DNA from: Nitrospira sp.
Lineage (GTDB): Bacteria > Nitrospirota > Nitrospiria > Nitrospirales > Nitrospiraceae
DNA length: 64,000 bases
Assembly: GCA_029194675.1 (NCBI GenBank)
Contig: JARFXP010000001.1
Span: forward strand, 1,604,501-1,668,500
Reading direction: 5' to 3'
Part shown: piece by piece, positions 35,427-43,993 of the stretch
Layout of the letters: every line of letters starts with the position of its first letter
Numbering within the stretch: the first letter of the stretch is position 1
Program-made: the position numbers and the translations under genes
The notes under the pieces: model-generated
Database searches by the model: none
What the model saw: the letters and a program-made list of their open reading frames with translations, nothing else
What the model was told of the DNA's origin: nothing

Positions 35427-35909
35427 ATGAACAACACGATCGCAGCCCTCGTATTCGGTGTAACCCTGGCCTTTTCATTCACGGCTCAGGCCCATACCGA
35501 CGAATTTTTCGAATCCATTGAAGCTCCGCACGGTGGGCAACTGCGCATGACCGGTCCGTTTCATATGGAACTGGTCGCCAAGGCCGGAGACTTGACCGTA
35601 TACGTCACCGACCACGCGGACAATGCCATCAGCGTGGACGGCGGATTAGCCAAGGCAAACATCGAGAACGGGTCAACAAGGACGCAGGTGAACTTGCATC
35701 CGGTAGGGAGCAATATCCTCAGAGGCTCCGGCACCTTTTCGCTGACCCCAAGTACCGTCGTCGTCGTTTTCATGAAGCTGCCGAATCAAGACGGCTATGC
35801 CGCCCGCTTCATGCCGCTGAAACCCAAGGGCGAACAGGGTGGGGAAGCGCATTCACACGGGGATGAAGCCGGCCCTCACCACCACCATCACCACCCACCG
35901 AAGCATTGA
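35427..35909 (+). CDS. His-rich periplasmic protein (first of a tandem pair)
   Basis: A 160-aa protein with a signal peptide (ALVFGVTLAFSFTAQA, cleaved before HTDE). The mature part has APHGGQLRMTGPFHMELVAK and a His-rich tail (six consecutive His near the end). The arrangement suggests binding of transition metal ions. It is a paralogue of the next gene (shared HGGQ-x5-GP-x2-ELVAK and GYAARF-x-PL). Confidence 0.7.
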   Translation: MNNTIAALVFGVTLAFSFTAQAHTDEFFESIEAPHGGQLRMTGPFHMELVAKAGDLTVYVTDHADNAISVDGGLAKANIENGSTRTQVNLHPVGSNILRGSGTFSLTPSTVVVVFMKLPNQDGYAARFMPLKPKGEQGGEAHSHGDEAGPHHHHHHPPKH

Positions 35910-35924
35910 TTGGGAGAACCGATC

Positions 35925-36380
35925 ATGAAATATCTGCTGGTGAACTTAACTCTGTGCGCAACGCTGCTCGTGGCGGTACCGGTTGGGGCCCACCACTCAG
36001 AGAAACCATCCGACCCCGTGAAGGCCCTTCACGGCGGGCAAGCCCTTACTGCAGGGCCCTATCACCTAGAACTAGTCGCCAAGGATGGAGAACTGATCCT
36101 GTATGTAGCGGATCATTCCGACAAGGCCATCCCCACTGATGGGACGAAAGCCAAGGCCACCATCCAGCAGGGGTATGAGAAGGCCACCATCCAGGTGGAA
36201 TTGGAACCGTCCGGTGAAAACACCCTCAAGGGTACCGGGGAATTTACGATTAACCCCGATACCGGGATCATTGTCTTCCTCAAGTTGCCGGGACAAGACG
36301 CCTACGCGGCCCGCTTCACTCCGCTCAACACCAAGGGCGGAGCCGCACAAACAGGCGACCACCACAAGCCGAAACATTGA
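35925..36380 (+). CDS. His-containing periplasmic protein (second of a tandem pair)
   Basis: A 151-aa protein from ATG 35925 (GGGAGAACC before it), with a signal peptide ending VGAHHSEK. It shares with the upstream protein LHGGQALTAGPYHLELVAKD and DAYAARFTPL; the tail is GDHHKPKH. A role in metal binding or efflux sensing is inferred. The two genes are 15 bp apart and probably co-transcribed. Confidence 0.7.
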   Translation: MKYLLVNLTLCATLLVAVPVGAHHSEKPSDPVKALHGGQALTAGPYHLELVAKDGELILYVADHSDKAIPTDGTKAKATIQQGYEKATIQVELEPSGENTLKGTGEFTINPDTGIIVFLKLPGQDAYAARFTPLNTKGGAAQTGDHHKPKH

Positions 36381-36457
36381 TCGTCTCAGCTTCCTCCGCA
36401 TTCACAATAACTCTTGAAAGTTTCGTCACGGTCGCCTAACGTGCCGGCAACCAGGGT

Positions 36458-37183
36458 ATGACAGGATTATTGGATAAGTGGAGGCGCCAGAGGTCCGGCA
36501 TTGCCTTGGTAACCGGCGCTAACAAGGGCATAGGCCTTGAGGTAGTCCGACAACTGGCGACAAAGCAGTGGCGGGTGTTCCTGAGCGGACGATCCTCCGA
36601 TTCAGTCGAACGAGCCGCTATCTCCCTCTCTTCTCCATCCGTCACACCCGTCGTCCTCGATGTTACAGATCAAGCGAGTATCGACAAGGCTGCGAAGATC
36701 GTCTCAGAGACCGTCGATCATCTTGACGTTCTCGTGAACAATGCCGGGATCTTGGATGACCATGATGATTCGGCCCTCAATCTACCTGCCGATCGGCTCC
36801 GACGAATGTTTGAGACCAACACCATCGGTCCCTTGCTCGTCATCCAGGCTTTCGTCCCTCTGCTCCGCAAGAGTGCCGCCGCTCGAATCATCAACGTCTC
36901 GAGTGGAGTCGGACGGTTGACCGGCATGGGTCCGGCAGTTCCAGCCTATGGCATTTCCAAAACGGCACTCAACGGCGTAACCGGCAAATTCGCGGCAGCG
37001 CTCAAGAGCTCGGGCATAGCGGTAAATTCCGTCGATCCAGGGTGGGTACGAACTGAGATGGGCGGGAGCGAAGCGCCCCGCTCAGTCGAACAGGGGGCGG
37101 ATACCATCGTTTGGCTGGCTACCCAGGCGCCTCAGTCGATGACCGGCCTGTTCCTCCGTGATCGTAAACCGATCCCGTGGTAA
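36458..37183 (+). CDS. Short-chain dehydrogenase/reductase
   Basis: A 241-aa NAD(P)-dependent oxidoreductase: TGANKGIG cofactor motif, NNAG, catalytic Ser (INVSSGVG) and YxxxK in YGISKTAL. Substrate unknown. The C-terminus (PQSMTGLFLRDRKPIPW) resembles plant-type carbonyl reductases. Confidence 0.88.
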   Translation: MTGLLDKWRRQRSGIALVTGANKGIGLEVVRQLATKQWRVFLSGRSSDSVERAAISLSSPSVTPVVLDVTDQASIDKAAKIVSETVDHLDVLVNNAGILDDHDDSALNLPADRLRRMFETNTIGPLLVIQAFVPLLRKSAAARIINVSSGVGRLTGMGPAVPAYGISKTALNGVTGKFAAALKSSGIAVNSVDPGWVRTEMGGSEAPRSVEQGADTIVWLATQAPQSMTGLFLRDRKPIPW

Positions 37184-37279
37184 CGGGACTCGCCTCATCT
37201 AACTCAGAACACAATCGGATCTGAGCCTCAGATCCAGAGCCTGCAGGGCCGATAGCCGAGCTGCAGACAGCAATTCATA

Positions 37280-37456
37280 TCACCGCAATAAATTCGCCGA
37301 CGGCTTGTCCATGTAGGTCAAGAGAGCGATCAGTCCCGCACCGACCAGCAGCCAAGATAGACCGCTCTTCCAATTCCGTTGACTGAAGGCAAACACGCTG
37401 ATCAAAAACATCAGCGCTCCCACAATACCGATAAACATCGAACCCGTTGCACTCAT
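37280..37456 (-). CDS. Small two-helix membrane protein
   Basis: A 58-aa product with a good ribosome-binding site (GGGAGGGAACG before the ATG). Two hydrophobic segments (MFIGIVGALMFLISVFAF; LSWLLVGAGLIALLTYM) are separated by SQRNWKSG. No family is recognised. It lies between the SDR and the HicAB locus. Confidence 0.55.
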   Translation of the reverse strand: MSATGSMFIGIVGALMFLISVFAFSQRNWKSGLSWLLVGAGLIALLTYMDKPSANLLR

Positions 37457-37514
37457 CGTTCCCTCCCGAATAGTTATTCCTGTTTAGCATGTCGAGAAGA
37501 ACGAACTCCAGAGC

Positions 37515-37592
37515 ATGCGCGTGATCTACAAGGTTGAGGATCAGCGCATTCCGGTGATAGGCATGGCTGTGACCGAGCAATCTGCTGCCTAA
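37515..37592 (+). pseudogene. Possible RelE/ParE C-terminal remnant
   Basis: Twenty-five codons reading MRVIYKVEDQRIPVIGMAVT and then a short tail. The segment looks like the last two strands of RelE-type toxins (R-V-I-Y-x-V/I-x-D), which normally continue to a VGHR motif that is absent. There is no upstream part, so it is at most a remnant. Confidence 0.25.
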
Positions 37593-37651
37593 CTTCTGCA
37601 CAGCACTGTTCGGTGTCTTTGTCTTTGAACAGCGAGCGCACGGCTCTACTG

Positions 37652-37894
37652 TTAGCCAAACAGCCGTTCAAGAAGCGACTCGCGGCTTATCTCAAAATGC
37701 GCAGCCACATCGGCGAGAATGGCCGAGAGAGTACCGATGCGAAGCGGATTATGCTGGGGAATCGTGAGATGATGCTCGCCATGTTCGTGGGTGGTGAGTC
37801 GAAGGTAACTGCCTGCTTGGCGGGTAATCGAGTAGTCGAGTTTGCGAAGAGCCTGAGCGAGATCGCTCCCGGACAGATCGCGGGGAAGCCTTAT
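37652..37894 (-). pseudogene. hicA: HicA-type toxin gene with a lost start codon
   Basis: An 80-codon frame with the HicA pattern: RLPRDLSGSDLAQALRKLDY, then HHLTIPQHNPLRIGTLSAIL. HicA is an mRNA interferase of the dsRBD fold with a catalytic His (in HLTIPQH). Where the start is expected the codon is ATA (37892-37894), sharing a base with the hicB stop TAA; no ATG, GTG or TTG lies in frame before an upstream TGA. An ancestral GTATGAGG would give stop TGA and start ATG together, so one G-to-A change would yield both TAA and ATA. Confidence 0.7.
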
Positions 37895-38097
37895 ACGGCG
37901 ATAACTTCCTCACGGACATGGTGAAGGCGGACGATCTTTGGGGCCATACCTTCCTCAAAGTGACAACGAACTGCCTCACGGACTTTCCCCGGCAATTCAG
38001 CCAGCGTGTCCGCTTCTGTGAAGATCGACTGCCCGAGTGCGCGCGCAATGTACCCGCCCTCAGGAGCTTCTTCGACGACAAAGATCAATTCACTCAT
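37891..38097 (-). CDS. hicB: HicB-like antitoxin
   Basis: A ~68-aa protein (ATG 38097; 38103 is an alternative) with the HicB-like pattern LIFVVEEAPEGGYIARALG, then FTEADTLAELPGKVREAV. HicB binds and inhibits HicA and autoregulates. It precedes the hicA frame, with the stop overlapping it. Still intact here although the toxin start seems lost. Confidence 0.75.
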   Translation of the reverse strand: MSELIFVVEEAPEGGYIARALGQSIFTEADTLAELPGKVREAVRCHFEEGMAPKIVRLHHVREEVIAV

Positions 38098-38298
38098 GGC
38101 CATCTCTCATCTAGGGTGTCGTTGGCACATGGTAGTCCCGCACCCACCTAATGTCCAGCCTGCAACAGCTTACCGCGTGAGGATCCAGGGGTATGGTCTT
38201 GACCACCTGAGTTCCTGGATCAGACCGCCGGGGCCAGCGCCTCGTGGAGGACGGCTTCGAGAAGGCGGCGGCTGTCGATGTGCGCAAGGTCCTCTTCT

Positions 38299-40059
38299 TC
38301 AATCGCCGGGAGTTCGAAGCGAGGCCATGTAATTTAATGGAGCGAGACTGGCTGGAGAAATTTCTCCACTTTTAATAACGAGGACATCCGGTCTCCCCGA
38401 CTCGGCATTGAGGACCAGATAAAAGAAGTAGTTCGACTTCAAGCGACTTTGTTCCCATTCGTTTTGTGTCAGGAAAAATGAGAGCGCCTGCCCCGATTGT
38501 CGTGCCGCTTTCACTTCGATGTAGCGTCGGGTGCCATCGAGTTCGCGCGAAAGAATATCGTAGCCTCGACCTGGCTCATCCCAGACAGGCTGAACCACTT
38601 GTTCCGGATTGGGATGCCCCGCATCGCGCAAACGCTTTTGTTCTGACTGTATCGCGATGTCTTGGGCCAGTTTCCCCAAGCGCCTCCGAGCAGCATCTCG
38701 CTCAACGAACTGATCTTCGTCCACTTTGTTAAACTTCGTTTTAGTGGTGAGCTCTCCCGCCTGTACTGACACCGCCTGCAGGCCTACCACCACCTTGGGC
38801 AAGGGAATGATCGGCCCAGGTGCTGCGGCTGGTGGTTTGAGACGGACCAGCATCCAGCAGAATGAATGAGCATCAATTAATCGGGCATCTTCTAATTCCG
38901 TAACATCTCGCAAGGCATTAAGCACTTGGTGCAAGGCCTCGTTGTAGCGGCAATAGCTGTCCCAAGAACATTGCCGAGTCGTCCGTAAGCCAATACCCAA
39001 GTCACGAAACGCTTGATCGAAGTTTGTCGTCGAAATGGGCATGAAACGGTCCCAGTCTTTGAGAAAGAAAATGTACGCCATCAGGTCGTAATGACCGACT
39101 CCTTGGCTTCGCAACGACTCGAAGAGTTGTCCCTCTGATTTGCCAGATCGAAACAGGTCGTAAATTGCTCGTTCCAGCTGAGCCCTTTTCGCCTCGTCCT
39201 GGCGCGCTTCTTTGAGCACCCAATGCGAAACACTCTTTGGGCCATACCGCGGCATCCATGCAACAAGATTGTTTCTTAGGTTGGGCCCCTCATTAATCTC
39301 AATCGCGTCGATCACTCGATCCAAAATCCGGCCCGTGCCGATGTCTTTATCTTTCCACTGCGAAAACTCGAGCAGAGCCCTGGCCTTCGTGCGGACATGT
39401 TCCTTGTAACCTTCCCACTCCAGGGGAACTCCTTCTCGGAAGGAACGGAATTCTTCCCCGGACCTTCCGATCAGAGCTTTCTTGAACCGTTCAAACTGGG
39501 CCTGAAAGGTAAGCACACTGAGCTTGAGCTTTGAGGCCGCTGAATAATCCGGATTTGGTAATTGGATACCCAGCTCTTCTTCAAGATAAAGCAGCACTCC
39601 TGGCGAATGGGCGCTTGCCGTCATATTATGACGCGGAGTTATCGCCGCCTGCCGCACAAGACGGACATGCGAATCACCTATCAAGGCCAAGGCGTGATTG
39701 GCCTTGGCATGCAGAAACTCACAACCTAAGGAGCATTTCAATGACTGGTATAAAGGGGTCTTAGGGTCAATATGAATGTCGACGAGAGTGTCCAAATTAG
39801 GCGGCTTCGTATCACGATCGAGCACAACATGAATTCTATCTTGATCAATGGTCATTACCTCGATGTGGCCTACATTAAACCTAACTAGATTTTTCTGAAG
39901 CGTGATCCCCCAACTACTTGGCGACAGCTGATGAGCCAGTTGAATGGAATCGCAGAGAAAACGGAGGCACGCCTTCCGGCCCTGCAGGTCTGGAAGTAAC
40001 CGTTCCAGCACTTCGCGAGCAGTCCTTGGATCTTTTCTAGTCTCTTCGGTAATTGTCAT
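38299..40059 (-). CDS. DUF3883-domain protein (putative nuclease/defence)
   Basis: A 586-aa protein. The C-terminal ~110 residues have the DUF3883 pattern: PGRGYDILSRELDGTRRYIEVKA, with a downstream FFLTQNEWEQS and YFFYLVLNA. This is a PD-(D/E)xK-like fold, with D and E-V-K positions suggesting a nuclease site. The N-terminal ~450 residues are helical with no family I can name. DUF3883 proteins are frequent in restriction/defence loci, and a broken HsdR and an ASCH-like gene lie upstream on the same strand. The last codons may have been altered by recombination. Confidence 0.75.
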   Translation of the reverse strand: MTITEETRKDPRTAREVLERLLPDLQGRKACLRFLCDSIQLAHQLSPSSWGITLQKNLVRFNVGHIEVMTIDQDRIHVVLDRDTKPPNLDTLVDIHIDPKTPLYQSLKCSLGCEFLHAKANHALALIGDSHVRLVRQAAITPRHNMTASAHSPGVLLYLEEELGIQLPNPDYSAASKLKLSVLTFQAQFERFKKALIGRSGEEFRSFREGVPLEWEGYKEHVRTKARALLEFSQWKDKDIGTGRILDRVIDAIEINEGPNLRNNLVAWMPRYGPKSVSHWVLKEARQDEAKRAQLERAIYDLFRSGKSEGQLFESLRSQGVGHYDLMAYIFFLKDWDRFMPISTTNFDQAFRDLGIGLRTTRQCSWDSYCRYNEALHQVLNALRDVTELEDARLIDAHSFCWMLVRLKPPAAAPGPIIPLPKVVVGLQAVSVQAGELTTKTKFNKVDEDQFVERDAARRRLGKLAQDIAIQSEQKRLRDAGHPNPEQVVQPVWDEPGRGYDILSRELDGTRRYIEVKAARQSGQALSFFLTQNEWEQSRLKSNYFFYLVLNAESGRPDVLVIKSGEISPASLAPLNYMASLRTPGD

Positions 40060-40066
40060 GCGGTTT

Positions 40067-40255
40067 CTATGCGGTCAGCGCTAGATCTGGTCGAACATGA
40101 TGCAGTGCCTTTTGAAAAAGGATCTTGAGTTCCGTCCCTCGCCAAACTGCAGTTCTTCCGTGTCCTCCTTCGCAAATCAGGACATTCCAGCCATTGACGC
40201 CGCTGTCCTGGCGCATGATGTCTTGGGTCGATTTGACGGTGCTGCGGACGAACAT
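40067..40255 (-). CDS. Small hypothetical protein before the DUF3883 gene
   Basis: A 62-aa product from ATG 40255, two bases after the ASCH-like stop and seven bases before the DUF3883 start. Sequence includes NGWNVLICEGGHGRTAVW. No family recognised. Tight spacing suggests a three-gene unit. Confidence 0.45.
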   Translation of the reverse strand: MFVRSTVKSTQDIMRQDSGVNGWNVLICEGGHGRTAVWRGTELKILFQKALHHVRPDLALTA

Positions 40256-40257
40256 GC

Positions 40258-40545
40258 CTACCGGCTCCTGTAATATTTGAGCTCCAAAATCTTCCCGAGA
40301 CGAATCGCGAATTTGGTTTCGCCTTTCCTGCGGACTTTCCGGATACCTTTGCATTGCACGCGCATAAATGGGGCCTTCGTCGCGTATCCGTTGCGAAAGT
40401 GAACTTCTGCATATGAGCGCCCGACCAAGCGGCGTTGCCAATAATCTTTATTCTCGCGATACTCGGTCTTCTTTGTGCCGGCGACGATGGCATCGAAGTA
40501 TTCTCGATGGAGTGTAAGGCAAAGGCTTCCCGCGCGTGCCTTCAG
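40258..40545 (-). CDS. ASCH-like domain protein, start unclear
   Basis: On the minus strand the frame ending at 40258 encodes [20 protein letters not shown], then EYREN-x-DYW, and [19 protein letters not shown], a pattern of ASCH/PUA-like proteins that bind or process RNA. The catalytic-type Lys-x2-Glu region is visible (KKTEYRE). In frame before an upstream TAG there is no ATG, GTG or TTG; only a CTG at 40543-40545. The start may have been lost when the HsdR remnant was joined here. Confidence 0.55.
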   Translation of the reverse strand: MKARAGSLCLTLHREYFDAIVAGTKKTEYRENKDYWQRRLVGRSYAEVHFRNGYATKAPFMRVQCKGIRKVRRKGETKFAIRLGKILELKYYRSR

Positions 40546-41830
40546 AGGACGGAGAAATTTGGACGTTTTAGATCGTGCGGTCCTGATTCTGCGCTAGGCA
40601 GCTCCCTGATAGAGGGCAGATTAAGTCCGGCTCCTCGGTCCAGGACGATCACCCAGCAAGTCTGGGCATCCACGCCGGTGGAGAGCAGCCGCGAGGTCGT
40701 GACGATCACCGGGTACCTCGCTTCCGGGTCGATGAAGTTGCCGAGCTGGGCGGTGCCTTCAGCGTCATCGCCGGTGATCCGCATGATGTAGCGCTCATTC
40801 TGCTGCGCGAGGTCGGCGTTCTCGTTGATCAGGGCCTGGCGCATCCGGGCGGCATGTTCGACATCCACACAGAAGACGATGGTCTTCTGAAAGCGGTCGC
40901 CGCTCTCTTTCAGGAACTCGGTCACTTTGCGGGCCACCCGTTTCGTTCGCTCATCGATCACCAGGTTTCGGTCATAATCCTTCTGGTTGTATATGCGGTC
41001 TTCGATCTCCTGACCGTATTTATCGACCTCTCCCTTCGTCGGGCGATAGCCCGCTACGTCCACATCCAAATGGACCTTCACCACTTTTAGGGAGCGAGGA
41101 AGCCGTCGCGAATGCCTTCCTTTAGCGAATAGGTAAATACCGGCTTGCCGAAGTAGTGAATGTTGGACACGTACGCGGTTTCTTTCGGCGTGGCTGTGAG
41201 GCCGATCTGGGTGGCGCTGGAGAAATGGTCAAGGATCTCCCGCCAGGCTGAATCCGCCGCAGCGCTGCCACGATGGCATTCGTCGATGACGATGAGGTCG
41301 AAGAAGTTCCGGGAAAGCTCTCGATAGAGTTTGTCGCTCTCTTCCGGCCCGGTAATGGCTTGATAGAGCCCGAGATAGATTTCGTAGGACGTGTCGATCC
41401 GTCGATGCTTCTTCTCCACGGCCAGGGGCAGCTCATCAACCGTACCGTCCGCTCGCTCGATGGTCTTTGAACCGGTACTGAGTTTGGCCATCGTCTTCCC
41501 AAACGGACGGAAGTCGTTGACCATCGTTTGATCGATCAAGACGTTGCGGTCGACGAGCGCCTGCTGCATGCCGCCACCGACGGGATGGCTGTTGTCTTTT
41601 GCCTCGATGAGAGCGATGGGGAGGTTCGGCTTGTAGTAGAGAATATAGTCGGCGCGTTTGGCCTTCCCGCGGGTAACGAGCTTGCCCCGGACGATGATGC
41701 GCCCTTTGGTAAACCCGACCTCCTCGCGAATCTGCGACAGCTCATCCCATCCCGCCTGTTTCACCGCCGGCGTGATGAATTTGGTACAGATGTCGCGTTC
41801 GCTCAACGATTTCTTGTTGAGGTCCGTCAC
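40542..41830 (-). pseudogene. hsdR: Type I restriction HsdR subunit, multiply disrupted
   Basis: From GTG 41830 the frame reads [20 protein letters not shown] and [20 protein letters not shown], the HsdR nuclease domain. It then jumps directly to [19 protein letters not shown] of the helicase domain, so the GKT Walker A segment normally between is deleted in frame. The DEAD-like box DECHR is present. At ~41085 a one-base loss turns the expected CCC-TAC-AAA into CCC-TAA. The downstream part ([20 protein letters not shown]) continues in another frame to DAQTC, then unrelated residues and a stop at 40542. Non-functional. Confidence 0.9.
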
Positions 41831-41906
41831 AAGGAAAACTTCGTCCGATCTGAAATTGTTCCGCCGGAGCTTAACTGTGCATCTCTTTCGCCTCTTTTTA
41901 GTATCG

Positions 41907-42680
41907 CTACCCGACTCTTGAGTATCGCCTCGCCTCACCGTATGGCCCCTTGAGCCCATTCAAAAAGTCGATGTCGGTTTGCTTGTGCCAGTATTGCCGT
42001 TGAGGACTTCCCTGTCGGAGCAGCTCCGGAACGGTCATGAAGCTGAGGCGCCCGCCAAGTTCGGTTAGAAGCATGTCCACCGCATTCAACATCGGTTCTC
42101 GGTCGACATATCGATCCTCGCTATGCCGAAAGAGCGAATCATGAAACAGGATGATGCTGCCGTTGCGAATCCGCCTCATAATCCTACTTTTCATCCAATC
42201 TGCATCGTGGTCGAGCCAGTCTATAGCCGTCGAATCATAGGCGATGACCTGATAGCCAAGCCACAAGGCATCGAGACGCGACAACAGATTCTGGTCTGCA
42301 TAGGGAGGACGGAAAATTTGTTGCGCATAAGGAGCAATGGCCTTTGCGCATGCCCGGATTTGGGCCCGCCGCTCGCGTCCGGTGAGCAACGGGAAGGAGG
42401 GATGATCCCAGGAATGATTGCCGATCGCGTGTCCGGCGGCGGCCACCTTCTTCACAATATCGGGATGACGCTCTGCAGCCTGACCCACCATGAAAAACGT
42501 CGCCTTCGCATGATGTCGTTGCAAAACATCAAGCAAGCGAGGTGTGCAATCAGGGTTCGGACCATCGTCGAAGGTAAGAGCTACGGCCGGCTTTGATGTC
42601 GAGACATGCGTGATCGTTCCAATAACAAAGAGGGGAATCGATCTTAACCGTCTATATGTTTTTCTTAGCAAATCTATCAT
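41907..42680 (-). CDS. Polysaccharide deacetylase (NodB/CE4 family)
   Basis: A 257-aa carbohydrate esterase. NodB motifs are visible: TFDDGPNP (catalytic Asp and metal Asp), HSWDHPSF (metal His pair) and RPPYADQN. A membrane-anchor-like N-terminus ([13 protein letters not shown]) is present. Probably acts on cell-surface glycans; a glycosyltransferase is 50 bp upstream on the same strand. Confidence 0.9.
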   Translation of the reverse strand: MIDLLRKTYRRLRSIPLFVIGTITHVSTSKPAVALTFDDGPNPDCTPRLLDVLQRHHAKATFFMVGQAAERHPDIVKKVAAAGHAIGNHSWDHPSFPLLTGRERRAQIRACAKAIAPYAQQIFRPPYADQNLLSRLDALWLGYQVIAYDSTAIDWLDHDADWMKSRIMRRIRNGSIILFHDSLFRHSEDRYVDREPMLNAVDMLLTELGGRLSFMTVPELLRQGSPQRQYWHKQTDIDFLNGLKGPYGEARRYSRVG

Positions 42681-42731
42681 CGAATAGAGAACATACGGTT
42701 TCGGATTGAACCGGCGGTTCGGCGAGACAAT

Positions 42732-43607
42732 TCAAATCGCCAACACTCTGTATTTGATACTCCCTTTCAAACGTCCGATCTTCGCCCCGCATCGCCGAGC
42801 CCAAACGGCACGATCGCCTTTGTCCCGAATTTGGGGAATGCTTCTCACAAACCATATAACAAAATCCTTCCATGAAACGATTCCCTGTTTCCACGTCCGT
42901 TTCGGCATCCCCAAGGGAAGATGTTTCTTATAAAGGAGCGCACGATATTCGCCCCATCCAACAGCCTGCCGATAGTTACCCATAATTGTATCCCTTAGGC
43001 GAACATACATGACTGCATCGGGTACAAAATGAAGCGTCACCCCTTTCAGCTGTATGTTCCAGCAATAATCCGTATCTTCACACAAAGCAAGCGACTCATC
43101 AAAACCGCCGACTGTTTCATGGATCCGACGTTTCACTCCAAGAGTACCTCCCCCAGCGTGCGGAAGATAGGAGAGCTCCCCCTTCGGTTGAAGCCCTGAT
43201 GCTTGGGGATGTCTTACCTGCTTCGTCACCCAGGAGGGGCTGAGCTTATTCGCATCGATACGGCAGGCAACAAAATCGTACCTGGACAACGCCTCTCCCA
43301 TCGCAGCAAGCCAACCTGGAGCGACCTCATCATCCGCATCACAAAAAATAAGCGATTCCCCCAGCGCAAACTTTGCCCCAATATTCCTGCCATGCGCTTG
43401 CCCACGCTTGTCGGATGCGTCAACGATACGAAGATGCGGAAGACGGCTCTCGTATCTCTTCACGACTTTCATTAAATCATCCGTCGATCCATTGTCCGAA
43501 ACGATCACTTCCCAAGGCGCGGAATAATTCTGACTCGCAAGGGCTTCGAATTGAGTGGCAATGGTGCCCGCTGCATTCAAACAGGGGATGATGACGCTCA
43601 ATTTCAT
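42732..43607 (-). CDS. Family 2 glycosyltransferase
   Basis: A 291-aa GT-A enzyme: start SVIIPCLNAAGTI, SDNGSTDD, FCDADDE (DXD-like). ATG 43607 has GGGAGATAAG before it. The middle LCEDTDYCWNIQLKG fits the acceptor-site ED motif. No membrane segments. Likely works with the neighbouring deacetylase on a surface polysaccharide. Confidence 0.9.
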   Translation of the reverse strand: MKLSVIIPCLNAAGTIATQFEALASQNYSAPWEVIVSDNGSTDDLMKVVKRYESRLPHLRIVDASDKRGQAHGRNIGAKFALGESLIFCDADDEVAPGWLAAMGEALSRYDFVACRIDANKLSPSWVTKQVRHPQASGLQPKGELSYLPHAGGGTLGVKRRIHETVGGFDESLALCEDTDYCWNIQLKGVTLHFVPDAVMYVRLRDTIMGNYRQAVGWGEYRALLYKKHLPLGMPKRTWKQGIVSWKDFVIWFVRSIPQIRDKGDRAVWARRCGAKIGRLKGSIKYRVLAI

Positions 43608-43795
43608 CTGCTTATCTCCCGCATAAATCCCGGAAAAAGAATCGCTAACCGGTTTGGGTTCAACGTTCACGACGAAGACAGGCTATTGGCTGGTCGGCAG
43701 CAGCTGCGCAGCCCGAAATCGGCAGAGGGTTGGGCATCGCGTCCTTTCTGGCGGAGGAAATAGTTTATCCTAAGCCCATGATGATGTATCCGATA

Positions 43796-43993
43796 TTACC
43801 GTGGTACGCATTGTAGCGCATTGACACGTGGTGACGATTTGCGAGCAAGTTCTGCCACTTCCTGTAAAGCAGCGCCGTTTCGCCCAACCAGAAACAGCAG
43901 GACCTTTTTAGCTGCAAGACCGAGGGAAATCGCTCGCCCGATCCCTTGACTAGCCCCTGTTACAACGGCAACCTGATTTTCGAGAAGGATCAT
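43796..43993 (-). pseudogene. N-terminal fragment of a short-chain dehydrogenase
   Basis: Sixty-five codons with the SDR start: NQVAVVTGASQGIGRAISLG and GRNGAAL, then a stop before NNAG or YxxxK. It overlaps the PTPS stop by four bases in an ATGA arrangement. The rest of the gene is missing. Confidence 0.75.

Noticed and set aside
38220..38325. Minus-strand segment reading FELPAIEEEDLAHIDSRR and more, as a gene remnant
   Set aside because: The frame looks protein-like, but no start or family was recognised and it overlaps the DUF3883 end; too little to call.
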